This document shows, piece after piece, positions 22,865-34,333 of a DNA stretch of 64,000 nucleotides. Origin of the DNA: Geosmithia putterillii (Eukaryota; Ascomycota; Sordariomycetes; Hypocreales; Bionectriaceae); assembly GCA_900188575.1 (NCBI GenBank), contig FYEU01000313.1:310001-374000 (forward strand). Reading direction: 5' to 3'. Below the pieces are notes generated by a model. The model saw only the letters and a list, made by a program, of their open reading frames with translations, was not told where the DNA came from and made no database searches. Position numbers and translations under genes: made by a program. The stretch's first letter is position 1; every line of letters starts with the position of its first letter.

Positions 22865-23975
22865 TTTATGGAGTAATACTTAGCTGCTTGTACTCGTAAT
22901 AATACGTCGTATCTTGTTCCTCTATCCGTTTACCGATGTTGCCATGTACATACATGTACGGAGTACGAGTATGCGCAAAACTGCAGGCATAGGAATGAGT
23001 GGAAACAGACAGGAAAAAGCACGGATCTGTCAATGCACTGCTTAACCAAGTTGCCAGTCATACGATAACAGTTTAGGTATTACTCCGTACTCTGTAATAG
23101 TCAACACTCTGTGGTGAACACGACAACTCTCGTACTCGCACGAGGACAAACCGTAGACCCTGAAGTTGTTCGCGATTCCCGACAACCCGGCCCGGCGATC
23201 GGCCGGCTTCTCCTTCCATCTCTCCATCGCTTCCAAGTCGCAGCTCGGCGAGCTGTCCGCCCCCAAAGCCATTTAGCGTTCCAAGGGGGGCCAAGGGAGG
23301 GGAGAGCTCCGTTCTGCCGCGATTGGGCTCATTCTCATTCTGCTTTCGGGGTTCGCCTCGTCTTCTCCTCTCCCCCCCTCCTCTCTCCCGCCAGTTGCCA
23401 GTTGGCGTTGGCACTGGACTGGCCCACTCAGCCTCGTACGTGGTCGAACGGATCCCTGGCAATGCCGCCTTGTCCGTTTTGTACTCGTACCTGTATGTCA
23501 GTCCGAGTAGTACGAGTATTACTCGTTCGTACTCGCACTGCTCATACTCTGTACGAGTACTCCGAACGAGTACTCCGTACTCCGTAGTAGTAATAGTAAT
23601 GGTATTAGTGCTCACTGGGCCGATCCTTTGTTCCCTTTACAGAGTACCAACTTCTTGGCTTTGACGCCCACACCACACCACACGCCCCCCCGCGTATTTA
23701 CCTCCACCTCCCCTTGACTCCTTTTCCCAACCCTCGACTTCTTTTTTTTCTTGATCTTCTCTTTTCTTCTCTTTCCTCTCTCCCCTGGTCTCCCGTTCCT
23801 TCATTTGGATACTCGCTCCTCATTCTGCCTCTTTGCCCGATATATACCCTGTTGCGCTGGGATCCGTTGTTGTACCGGATCTCCTCCCCCATCTCGGTCC
23901 CTACTGTACCTATCTGATCTGCTCCCGTGGTCGGAAAGCACACGTCTCCGAAACCCTTTCGCCCTCCCCCCCGCC

Positions 23976-26223
23976 ATGCCTCCCATCCCCGCGGCCGTCG
24001 TCGACTCGGTCAAGAGCCTCGGGCTCAATGGATCGACCAGCGACATGAACGGCCACACTGACGATGTTGTCGTCAAGAACATTTGCTGCGTTGGTGCCGG
24101 ATACGTCGGTACGTTGATCTCTTCCTTTCTCTGTCTCAGTGGCCCCCCACCTTTTCCAACTTGGAGAGAACCTGCCTGCCTGCCAACCTGCCTACCCGGG
24201 TAATGGTACAATGCACGGCCAGAGCAACATCTACATGAAACTTCAATTGCAAGTTGTGGATGTCGTTGCCAAGCTTCGGAAAGCGTCGGGGAATTTAGCG
24301 ACAGCCACCGAGAGAAGGAACCATGGACGGGAGAGAACCTTCCTTCCGTGTACGTATGTGGCAGCGCTAGAGACTGACTTTTGTCGCGTGTTCCAGGAGG
24401 ACCAACGGCTTCCGTCGTCGCCTACCAGAACCCCCACATCAGGGTCACGGTTGTCGATCGCGACGAGACGCGCATCCGCCGCTGGAACTCGCAGCACCCT
24501 CCCATCTACGAGCCTGGCCTGCGCGACATTGTGCGCATCGCCCGTGATGGTGGTCGCCGCACCGCCTTCACCTCGGACCCCGAGTCCAAGTCCGCCCAGG
24601 ACCTCACCATCCCCGACCGCCCCGCCAACCTCTTCTTCACCACCGATGTCGCCAAGAGCATCGGCGAGGCCGACATTGTCCTCGTCGCCGTCAACACCCC
24701 CACAAAATACCGCGGTGTCGGTGCTGGCAGTGCCACCGACATGACGGCCTTTGAGGCCGTCACCAGCGTTGTCGCCCAGTACGCCCGCGAGGGTGCCATC
24801 ATTGTCGAGAAGAGCACAGTCCCCTGCCGCACAGCCCAGCTCGTCGCCGACACGGTAAGGACCCCACCCCACCCCATCCCTGATCTTTTCCAGGGCAATC
24901 ACAACTGATGTACGCTCGCTAACTTGTGCCCAGCTCTCCATGCACCGTCCTGGTGTCCACTTTGAGATCCTCTCCAACCCCGAGTTCCTGGCTGCCGGTA
25001 CGGCCGTCAACGACCTCGTCTACCCCGACCGCATCCTTATCGGCTCGGCGCCCACACCGTCTGGAAAGAAGGCGGCCGAGGCGCTGGTGGGTGTGTACGC
25101 GGCGTGGGTGCCGCGGGACCGGATCCTGACGACCAATGTGTGGTCGTCGGAGCTGGCCAAGCTGGTGGCCAACTCGATGCTGGCGCAGCGCATCTCGAGC
25201 ATCAACTCCATCTCGGCCGTGTGCGAGCAGACGGGCGCCGACGTCGACGAGGTGGCCAAGGCGGTGGGCGTGGACCCGCGCATCGGCAACAAGTTCCTCG
25301 TGGCCGGCATCGGGTTCGGAGGCAGCTGCTTCAAGAAGGACGTGCTCAACCTCGTCTACCTGGCCGACACCATGGGCCTGCCCGAGGTGGGCGAGTACTG
25401 GCGCCAGGTGGTCAAGATGAACGAGTACGCGCGCGACCGCTTCACCAACCGCATCATCAAGTGTCTCAACAACACCCTGGTCGGCAAGAAGGTGACCATC
25501 CTGGGCTTCGCCTTCAAGAAGAACACATCCGACACCCGTGAGGCCCCCGCCCTCGAGATGATCAAGACGCTGCTCGAGGAGAGGCCGCGCGAGGTGGCCG
25601 TCTTCGACCCCTGCTGCAACCCCCTCGTCATCAAGGAGGAGATCAGGGCCCTGCTCGGCCCCGGAGCCCAGCAGGACAACATCTCGGTCTACGGCAACGC
25701 CTTTGACGCCTGCAAGGGCAGCACCGCCGTCGTCATCGCCACCGAGTTTGACGAGTTCCGCAACCAGCCCCCGCCCTCCCCCAAGCCCTCGACCGTCGCC
25801 TCCACTGCCAAGATGATTGGCCGCAAGCCCAACCCCAAGGTCGACCCCCGTCCCTTTGAGCAGATCTCCGCCGGCTCCTCGGAGGAGCCGTCGCCCAACG
25901 ACATCCTCGCCCTGCACAAGTTCCTCGCCCAGAAGGCCGATGCCACCAACGACGACCCCCTCAGCCGCTACAACCCCGAGCCCGCCTGCGAGGCCGACTG
26001 CCCCGACTGCATCCAGAACAGGGAGTCCAAGGAGACGGGCTTCGCCACCGGCATGGGCAGCGCCGAGGAGTACAAGCCCAAGGAGCGCATCGACTGGGTC
26101 CAGATTGCCGACTCCATGGCCAAGCCCCGGTGGGTGTTTGACGGCCGCGGTGTCATTGACTCGCGCGAGATGGTCAAGCTTGGCGTCCGCGTCGAGAGTG
26201 TTGGTCGCCAGCACCGTTTCTAA
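23976..26223 (+). CDS. UDP-glucose 6-dehydrogenase
   Basis: Exons 23976-24108, 24397-24854 and 24934-26223 give 626 aa. It oxidises UDP-glucose to UDP-glucuronate with two NAD+. The NAD motif CCVGAGYVGGPTA is split by intron 1 exactly at its second glycine pair; VVDRDETRIRRWN, the E-F-L-A-A-G-T substrate loop and the catalytic cysteine C329 in GFGGSCFKKD are intact. The C-terminal binding domain has GFAFKKNTSDTRE. The protein is about 130 residues longer than animal UGDH: about 37 extra N-terminal residues and an insert rich in Pro/Ser around 480-570 with CEADCPDC. Intron 1 is unusually long for this window (288 bp). Confidence 0.95.
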
Positions 26224-27076
26224 ATGCAAACGCCTCTCAAACTGCCTGCCTACCAGCTACAAGGCATTGAACATCAACTGTCACTCCACCTTGATCTTTC
26301 TACATCCCGTGCACATACCATACTGTACTAGACTCCTTTGATCATTATTCCTTGTCCACTTGGACCTCTTCTTGAATTTCCTGGGGTGTTTTCTTCCACA
26401 TTTCACATTTCTCTTGGTTTCATGTTTTTGCCATTGAACTCTGCACGAGCGATCAGACGTCTTCTCACGTGAAATGGTCAAAAGATGGCGATGGGCTTCT
26501 TATAAAAGATTCTTACTTAATATTCACAATGTCTTGGTCTATAGGCCTTTCAAGCACTAACGAGTATATCACATCATATAATATAAACATTACTATTGCT
26601 TGCATTTTGGTGACTGGTGATCCTTGTGTGTTAACCTCCATACATGCATGTATCAATGCTTCTCCAAAGTCCGCAATTTACAGGGTAAGCAAAACTGCCT
26701 CTGACGATGGCATCACCCCCCTCTTGAACATTTGGTCTTGACTTCCAACGCATGTCATAAAGAGAGTGGAAAGAATTATGCATGTGATTAGAACTAATAC
26801 AGGTAGTATTTCGCAATGGAGATCGCCATTGTTGCATGATATTTTTGGGGGGCCATAATACACGAGGCCCTTGACAGCCTACGTCCGGATCCCGGACCTG
26901 CTAACGCCGAGGCAAGCTTAAAGCCGGGCAGTGAGAATGCTGACGCCAAAATCTCACCTCAAGCTCTAGATGTATAAAGCACGCGAATCTCAGCATTGAA
27001 TGATAAAGGGCCCAGGCCTTTTCTCTCATCTTCATTCTCAATCTCGAACCTCGAATTTCCCCAAAGCACGTACAAA
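26224..27076. other. Intergenic, partly AT-rich
   Basis: 853 bp. About 26500-26860 is AT-rich without a supported frame. The last 110 bp carry a TATA box and leader for the next gene. Confidence 0.5.
26973..26978 (+). promoter_or_regulatory. TATA box
   Basis: TATAAA lies 104 bp upstream of the ATG at 27077 and is followed by a C/T-rich leader (TTTTCTCTCATCTTC), the usual fungal core promoter layout. Confidence 0.55.
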
Positions 27077-27880
27077 ATGCATCTCATCCTCACGGGCGCA
27101 ACCGGCATAGTGGGTCTCGGGGCCCTCGACGCCATGCTTCACATCTCCGAGGTGACCCGGATCAGTATCCTGAGTCGCAGGCCGGTGCCCCTGGCGGAAT
27201 CGGTGCAGGACCCCCGCGTGCACGTCATCATCCACAAGGACTTCAACAAGTACGATGACCCGGCTCTCCAGGAGCAGCTGCGGGGGGCTGCCGGCTGCGT
27301 GTGGGCCCTGGGCATCAGCCAGACCCAGGTCAACGCCGAGGAGTACGTCAAGATCACGCGAGACTACACGCTCGCGGCGGCGCGAGCATTTGCCTCGTTG
27401 CCCCCGGCCGAGGACAGCGGCAGCAAGACAGAAGCAGCAGCAGCCGATGAGGTCAAGAAGCCTTTCCGCTTCATCTACGTCTCTGGCGAGGGCGCCACTC
27501 AGAAACCTGGTCGGTTCTCGGCCATCTTCAGCCGCGTCAAGGGCGAGACGGAGTCTAAGCTGGCCGATCTGACTACCGAACTGGCCGGCAAGCTTCAGGC
27601 GGACTCGGCCCGTCCCGGGGGGGTGGACCACTCTGGCCACGCGGCGATCATCCCGTATCTGCCCAACCGGTGGCTAATGTTCCGCACCATTGAAGTGCTC
27701 AGCCCGTTGCTGAGCCGGCTGACACCCGGGATGCATTCGCCTACCGGCATGTTGGGCGAGTTTTTGACGCGGGCTGCGATGGGGCAGCTCGATGACAAGT
27801 TGCCGGGCAAGGGGACGTATCCTATTGGACCTTCACTCATTGTGAGCAACGTTGGCATCCGGCGTGCAATGGGGCTGTGA
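27077..27880 (+). CDS. TIP30/HTATIP2-like NAD(P)-binding protein, second copy
   Basis: Single exon, 267 aa. The start MHLILTGATGIVG is a Rossmann nucleotide-binding motif, followed by ISILSRRPVP, VIIHKDF, GCVWALGISQ, DYTLAAARAF, FIYVSGEGAT and RPGGVDHSGH. The same blocks occur in the gene at 7593, but this one keeps the full GISQTQVNAEEY block and a longer C-terminal part (PLLSRLTPGMHSPTGMLGEFL) that looks membrane-associated. A short Ala/Glu/Asp-rich insert lies at about 118-130. The function is unknown beyond NAD(P) binding. The TATA box and pyrimidine leader support the start. Confidence 0.85.
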   Translation: MHLILTGATGIVGLGALDAMLHISEVTRISILSRRPVPLAESVQDPRVHVIIHKDFNKYDDPALQEQLRGAAGCVWALGISQTQVNAEEYVKITRDYTLAAARAFASLPPAEDSGSKTEAAAADEVKKPFRFIYVSGEGATQKPGRFSAIFSRVKGETESKLADLTTELAGKLQADSARPGGVDHSGHAAIIPYLPNRWLMFRTIEVLSPLLSRLTPGMHSPTGMLGEFLTRAAMGQLDDKLPGKGTYPIGPSLIVSNVGIRRAMGL

Positions 27881-28358
27881 GGGACAGCCAGAGGGTTGTA
27901 GTGAGAGGGTTGGAGTTGGATCATGTATCATTTCATGTATAATAGTAATGAGCAGATTCGAATAGACTGGAATCAGCCTTGTTTCTCAAGCCACGTCGAC
28001 ATTGGATGTATACTACAAGTATTCCGTAAGAATGCGCCGACCAGAACACACACGTACCGGGCGCGAAACCTGTTTCTTGTGTAATAAACGCTAGTTGCAT
28101 GTAGTCTCTCCTTGGTCAATTGGCTACGCCGCATGGCAATATGCGCCTTTGCCTGCAGCCTCAGCTCCCGTGCGGGAGTAAGCATCACCGCCGGACCCCT
28201 GCAAGCCAATTATGGGGCTGCATCTTGACCAAGTACAAAAGAATTTGGCCCCCGCTCGAGGAGTTTGCAGTATAGGGCTCTCTGTCTCTGGGCTCAAGAA
28301 TCGGACACCAGTGCCGATGTCGTGAGTTGAAAAAGACTTTGCAGACTGCCGCTATACC
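27881..28358. other. Intergenic, no gene seen
   Basis: 478 bp holding the 3' region of the TIP30-like gene and the promoter of the CorA-like gene. An upstream first exon for the latter cannot be excluded. Confidence 0.4.
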
Positions 28359-31300
28359 ATGTTCCCTAGAGACAGCTTCGAAGCCGAGCGTCCACGTCGG
28401 CGACCGACGTTCCCCAGAGGCCCCGAGGTAGTAGAGCGCGATGGCCCTGGGGAGCGCGAAGAGGAAGTCCCGTCTCGACGGATCATCCGTCCGAGTGGCA
28501 ATGAGAGGTCGCGTTCTCGACAAGCGGTGAGATTCCAATCAATACCATGACATTATTGACTCATGTATAAGCTCTGGCAAAAACTGTATACTGATCTTTC
28601 ATAGTCCCTCCATCATGACGATGATGATCCGCCTACTAGGCGCTATACGGATGATCTTGACTTTCAAGAGGCGGCATACAGCCAACCCAGAGGGTCAGAA
28701 GATTGGACCAGGGAGTCGGTGGGAATAACCCCCGTTTCGGTGCCGTATCCAACGCGCGAAGCCCGTGAGGTGCGCTTCAGACACAGGACCAGCGAGGTGT
28801 CCCGGGAGAGCAGCAGTGCCAGCAACAGCGACGACGAGTCCGACACCCCACGCTGGCGTCATCATCGTAGACGCCCGGCCCCCTCACTAGTACAGAGCGC
28901 CGCATCTACGTCCTCGCGGCGGTACTATCAACCCTCACGCGCTTCCTCTCACTCAGTCTACTCGGACGACTCTGGCGACTACGTAATCACGGTACCACCC
29001 AGGAGGCCCCATAGGCGATACCAGGTCCGCAACGCCGTGACAGATAGCGGGGTGTCCTCCGTCATCTACGACTTTGTGCCGTCTCGGGCGTTGCAGGCGT
29101 CGACGCAGACAACATCTCTCAGTGGTAGCGAGGAGCATGGATATGGCAGTGGACCGGAACATGCTGGCGACCAGCACTCGTCGTCGGACAACATCAAGAG
29201 CAAGCACCCTGTCACCAATGTGCATGAATCACGGTATACTGGTGATGGCTTTCTCGGCGGCACGCACTCAGCTGGACTGGCTACGTCGACGGACCCAAAG
29301 CCCAAGGACCAGCCCATGTTTCAATGGATGTAAGTTAGGATCCACCAGCGGCAATGTTTGGGCGTGTCGTAGCTGACCAGAGGATATTCATCTAGCCACC
29401 TCTGTCGCCCGTCAATGGACTTTGTGGAGTTCTCGGTAGGCCACCCGATGCGTCTGAATGTTGAATCTAGTCTGTTAACTGCATGTTACCCCCCGCTGAC
29501 CATATAATAGACCGCAGCAAGCCAAGCCACTAGTCTGACCAAGATGGAGCGAAAGGGAGTCATCGAAATCCTGACACGCGTGAGACGCAAGTTCATCAAG
29601 CCCATTGGCACTCCCAGCGGTAGATACGCCCAATACGTCGAGCCCTCCTGTATTCAGCACGTCGTTTCTTCGCCAGACGATCGGGCCGGCGGTGACCGGC
29701 CCAACAAGGCACAGACCGTCACCTGGATGTGTCTCCCGTACTTTAGTCTCGAGAAGTACTCTGGTCTTGATGCGCCAGATAAGCCTGCCTTTCCGATCCA
29801 TACCCTGCTCCAGGCATATTTCTCTAAGGCGACCCAGAGTCGAGATATGCAACAGGCTGTGGGCCAGTTGGCGCCAGCAGGATGGTGCTTTCACATCCCC
29901 CAAATGTGGTCTCTAGTTCTTGGAAACTGTGAGTTGGGGATATAAATGACCTCTATGCTTTATGGTTCGATTGCAGAGCTGACTCTCTCGAAGCACTTCT
30001 TGTCACTTGCGGCCGCATGCCTCAGGACCAGCTGTGTGGTGACCACATCTCCTTTTCTTCCATTCCACAGAGCCTGTCGCCAGATAAGGATACGTCCAAT
30101 ACGAGGCTCCTTGTTTCCTACGGAGGTTCGGTTATGTGGAGTCTATCTGTCGATGAGTGTTCGACCTGGCTTGTAAGTGTCTGGAAACTGCATCCTTGGG
30201 GTTTTCCGTTGATGCTTAAGCTCTAGAGTCGTCGGAACTTAGACTAATGCTGAAGGAAAACTCATAGGACTTCATCACTCACTTCCTGGAATTCTGGCCA
30301 CAGCCTTTCACCTTCTACCGCCAAAAGAGACCGGTCAAGCCTAGGGAATGGACCAAGATCTGCCACATGGCCAAAACGGTCAATGTTGTCCTTGATCTTC
30401 ACTTGACGTATGTGATTCGGCGTTTGTGGGAGTTTATTGAATATATACTTACATGAAGAAACAGTACTCCTGCATCATTCTTCCCGCCCCATGGAATCCT
30501 TCTTCGCCTCAACCACGACCCCCCTGTCGGGAAAGATGTCGGTGATAGCCCAAACCCACAGGCGGAGGAGGAGACACCATCTGAACAAACTCCTCAACGG
30601 AGAACGCTGAAGTTGCCAAAACCCTCATCTGACGAGAAGGCTGCCATGATTGATACTGCCGTGTTCAGCTGTCTAGATGGTGTACTGGTAGACGACGGGG
30701 TCACAGTTGATCTTGATGTGCTCGAGACACACATGGAGGAAGTAGAGGACTTCCTCCTGTATGGGACGAGTCTCACAGATCGCAGCGTCTACAAAGACTG
30801 CCCAAGTTCCAGCAGAGAGACCGTACACAACATGCTGGAAGCGCGTTCCAAGGACATATCTTCTTCCAAGCCGTTCGATGGGCCTATTAGGGACTGGGTC
30901 CGGCTCCAACGCGACTTTGAGGAGCAAGTCGCCTTCTTCAACTCGGCCGACACGATGTTCCGATTCTTCTTTCCAGCCAGCGCGGTAGTGTCTACTGTTG
31001 AAAAGTATTGGGGGGCGATCGAAGGGCTACTCAAGGTGAGTGATACGTCCCCGGAATGCATGGATGTACATTCATTTTAATACCTACATGTATACATGGG
31101 GTGAACTGACCATTTGGCAATCAGACACCTAGCGGAAGAGAGGAGAACGGCCTCAGTGACTTCGGTGACAGAACAGAGACAACGCGCAACCATTTGCCGT
31201 TTCTCATACCCGAGTTTCGGAGCCTAGTGACACGTATCATGAGCTTCAACCTCATCTTTGTCCACGTCGAGCCATCGGACCGCCAGAGGACCAAGATCCC

Positions 31301-32712
31301 TGTGAAGCTACTTCAGGGTTGGATGCAGCTGCTCATGGGGCTCATCTACGTCCGGAGTGACTCGTATACGGGAGACAGCCTTCGTGAGGGAGCCGCCAAC
31401 CTCATAGAGGAGGCTACCTTTGAGATTCTAGAAGGCTTGGCCAAGAAGACCAAGCCACTTCTTGATACCTCGACAGTTCTACCCCTCGACCTTGTGCAGT
31501 TGATGAGTATGGGGTTGCTGCAGGATTCTACCCAAGGTCTTCCGGATACAAGAAAGATATACTCGTGGTATCTCAAGTCCCTGGTAAGACTCTCTCGTGT
31601 TGGACTTGTGTAGTTGTGTACATGTACATATACTGATTGATCTAGGAATCGGAAATGACAGCCGGGTCCTCGGACAGGTCACTCGAACATCGAACGGGTA
31701 TGCTACGAGATGAGATCACCGTCTTGAGGCGCGTCATCGCCTCCCAAAAGGTCATATTCCGTTCGTTAGATCTGCATCAGCGATCGTCCTCTAATCGCCC
31801 TTCATACGCAACGAGGAGGCTGGACGCATCTTTATCGGCGGCTCCCCGTCCCAGAGTCATCGACCCCGACGCGAGCGAGAGAGTCACTATTTCTGGACTG
31901 GACCGCGACCGGGATCGGGAGCGGATACATGTACCCATGCGTTACGATGCTGACATAGTATCCTCCCGGGGACCGAGGGCGGCAGCAAACAGCAACGTCA
32001 ACCAGTGGGTGCAAACAGTCGACTACGACTTTAAATCCTCTCTTGATGACGGTGCCAGCTTCAAGATCAGAGCAACCGACTCTGGAGGCTTCCGAACTGT
32101 GTTTCTCCAGGAATGCCTGCTGCATCTGGACCATCGTGACCATGAGTTTAGCGAGCTGGCAGCCCATGCTTCGTCTCTGGAAACTGAGGTATGTATATGA
32201 TACATACATTGATACCACTCAATGTCCCACAATGATATCCTTTGTAGTTCATGGTAGCTGACTTCAATGTTCTTTAGAACCGCCACCGCATTGATACGAC
32301 AAAGGACCGCCAGGAGCAGGCCATCTACGCCTTCACCATCGTGACCATCATCTTTTTGCCCCTCAGCGCCGTCTCCAGCATCTTCGGCATGAACACCAAG
32401 GACGTCCGCGACATGGAGTGGGGCCAGTCCCTCTACTGGGCCGTTGCCATCCCAGTCACGGCCTTGGTCATTCTGCTCGGCCTGCTGATGACGGGACAGC
32501 TCGGGGCCATAGTTGGCTGGGTACTCAGTTTCTCACCAGGAATAGGGACATCGTTAGGTCGTCGTCCCTGGTATCGTAGGAGACACCAGTATAGCAGTAT
32601 GATTCCCGATTCTTCTGCGTCAAGTGCGACTGGAAGAGACTCGGATTCTACTCTTAGACAACGAGTGGCCGCTGCACCGGGACCTCCCCGGCGAACAGTG
32701 TCTTTTGCTTAG
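28359..32712 (+). CDS. Large fungal CorA-like (Mg2+ transporter domain) membrane protein
   Basis: Ten exons: 28359-28526, 28605-29329, 29396-29435, 29511-29928, 29979-30172, 30268-30407, 30465-31035, 31125-31583, 31646-32188 and 32278-32712; 1230 aa, all in frame. Residues 1-300 are Arg/Ser/Asp-rich and disordered. The middle is a large soluble domain. The end is CorA-like: a long helical part (TDRQEQAI... region), first membrane helix (FTIVTIIFLPLSAVSSIF), the GMN signature at 1123-1125, a second helix (AVAIPVTALVILLGLLM) and a basic/Ser tail. CorA/ZntB proteins form pentameric divalent-cation channels; whether this large fungal form transports Mg2+ is not known. The exon 5 acceptor appears to be GAG rather than CAG, because CAG would create a stop. 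Confidence 0.85.
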
Positions 32713-34333
32713 TGCCATGATGAAAGGACGGACAAGGAGGTACATGTATATTTCACAGCTTGTTGGAATGGGTTGCTATAGGGTACGAGTATTGCGACTG
32801 GAGTTCATGTATTGTAACCTTGAAGGAAAGTACATATTACATCTACATAGAATCCAATCTCAACGGATGGTTGAATAATGGATTCTCGGGCCAACGTAAG
32901 TAAACCATGGCTCCTATATGGCCTCATGGCTTGTTGGTATGGTGATTCAATGTTTGCTTTTGTGGTCATCCGGTCAGCAGTTGAGTACAGAGCTTGTACT
33001 GCGTACAGAACGGTGAGAATACGAGCTGGTATCAGCTGCAAGGGAAATGTCGTCCGTAGTTTGGTTATGTGCTTGTCCCTCTTCGGGGCGTGGCTGTCCC
33101 GGGTAGCCCCGTGATACTTCGTGTGATATCTCGGGCATGTCGCTTCGATAGCGTGACTCGGAGTTATAGTTTGAGCCGGTGTAGATTTTATGCTCCAAAT
33201 TGCATCTGCGGAAACGACCAAGATCCGAGTATGGCAAGTCTAGATAGTTCCCGTGGTGGTGATGGTGGCGCCCGGTGCGGTACGGAATGGCGGGATCTGA
33301 TTATATATCATTCGCGCCAATTCGCCGTTTACGGGAAGCCTTGAGTATGACGGACCGTAGTCTATTTCTTCCAGTCTCCGAGACATACATTGACACACAA
33401 GTAAATCGTATTCTCTCGAAGACATGGACATTCGATATGTCATCAACGCCACTGGTTGACTGGGAAGCTGAAGACCCCGCCATTGGTTGTACGAGTACGA
33501 GTTGGTACAAACTATTGGCGAGAAGAAACACCTTGCATCGTTACACAGAGATTCGAGGGTCAAGTGGTTCAATCAGACATCGAAAGTCGCCTCACAACTA
33601 CTATACGCCAATGTACGGAATACATGTACATGTGTTATTGCATACATGTAGTATGTAGTTTATACCAGCCTGGGCACAACGTGCGTTATCTGCCCGCACA
33701 CATGTGCAACCAGTTTCCCCGTGCATCAATATACATGCTTCCCCTCCTATTCACTATTGTTCCTCCCCCCCCCCCGGCTATTGGTTCGTCCATAGATGCA
33801 CCTTCCTTTCCTATTGTTCTCTTATTCAAAATCCGTCCCCACGAGAGCTCGTGCATGCCCCTCTGGAAACAAAAACGCCAAGCCCCGGTCTTCTTGGTCC
33901 GCGCACCGGCGGAAGTGTTACTCCATGTCATGTCACTCGTACCTGCTCTCTGGCACGGCTTCGTAGTGAAAACCATAGTCCTAAGCTGATGATGACGCTG
34001 TCATGAGCCCGTTGGCTCCCGCGTCGCCGCTTCCGGTCCGAAAAGCATCTGGCATTGAAGCTGGGCCCAACAAGTGTGGAACAGCCCCCGGGACTCCGAC
34101 CAACACACATAACATGCCCTGTTTTGGGAATGGCGTCGTGGGTCTTGGTATTGAGAGAGTGTTGATAACTACTTAACATCCAGGCTGGATAGGTTTCTGA
34201 CTTTTGCCCTACTGCGTCCAGTTTATGGCATGGAATATATGAGGCCCCTCTGAACAAACATATTGGACTCTGTCCTTGACAAGTATTGCTATCATTGAAG
34301 CTTTCTATTCATCGTCCTCTTCTCTCCTATAAG
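32713..34333. other. Intergenic, motif-rich, no gene supported
   Basis: 1.62 kb. TACATGTA occurs at 32741, 33621 and 33643, and a poly-C run of ten is at about 33766-33775. Short frames have no recognisable product. The last 100 bp are the P450 promoter. Confidence 0.5.

Larger units (their letters stand above)
19451..23975. other. 4.5-kb non-coding region rich in short repeats
   Basis: No gene can be supported on either strand; frames are short and interrupted. The region holds a (GGTGCT)7 repeat, a GGCTAAGCAA minisatellite, (CT)12 and eight perfect clusters or copies of TACTCCGTA (20573, 21516, 21536, 22261, 22529, 22957, 23081, 23571). The final 300 bp are CT-rich and form the UGDH leader. 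Confidence 0.6.

Noticed and set aside
24919..26229. 436-codon open frame antisense to UGDH
   Set aside because: It mirrors the GC-rich third-position pattern of the UGDH exon and has no domain, signal or splice support; it is a shadow frame.
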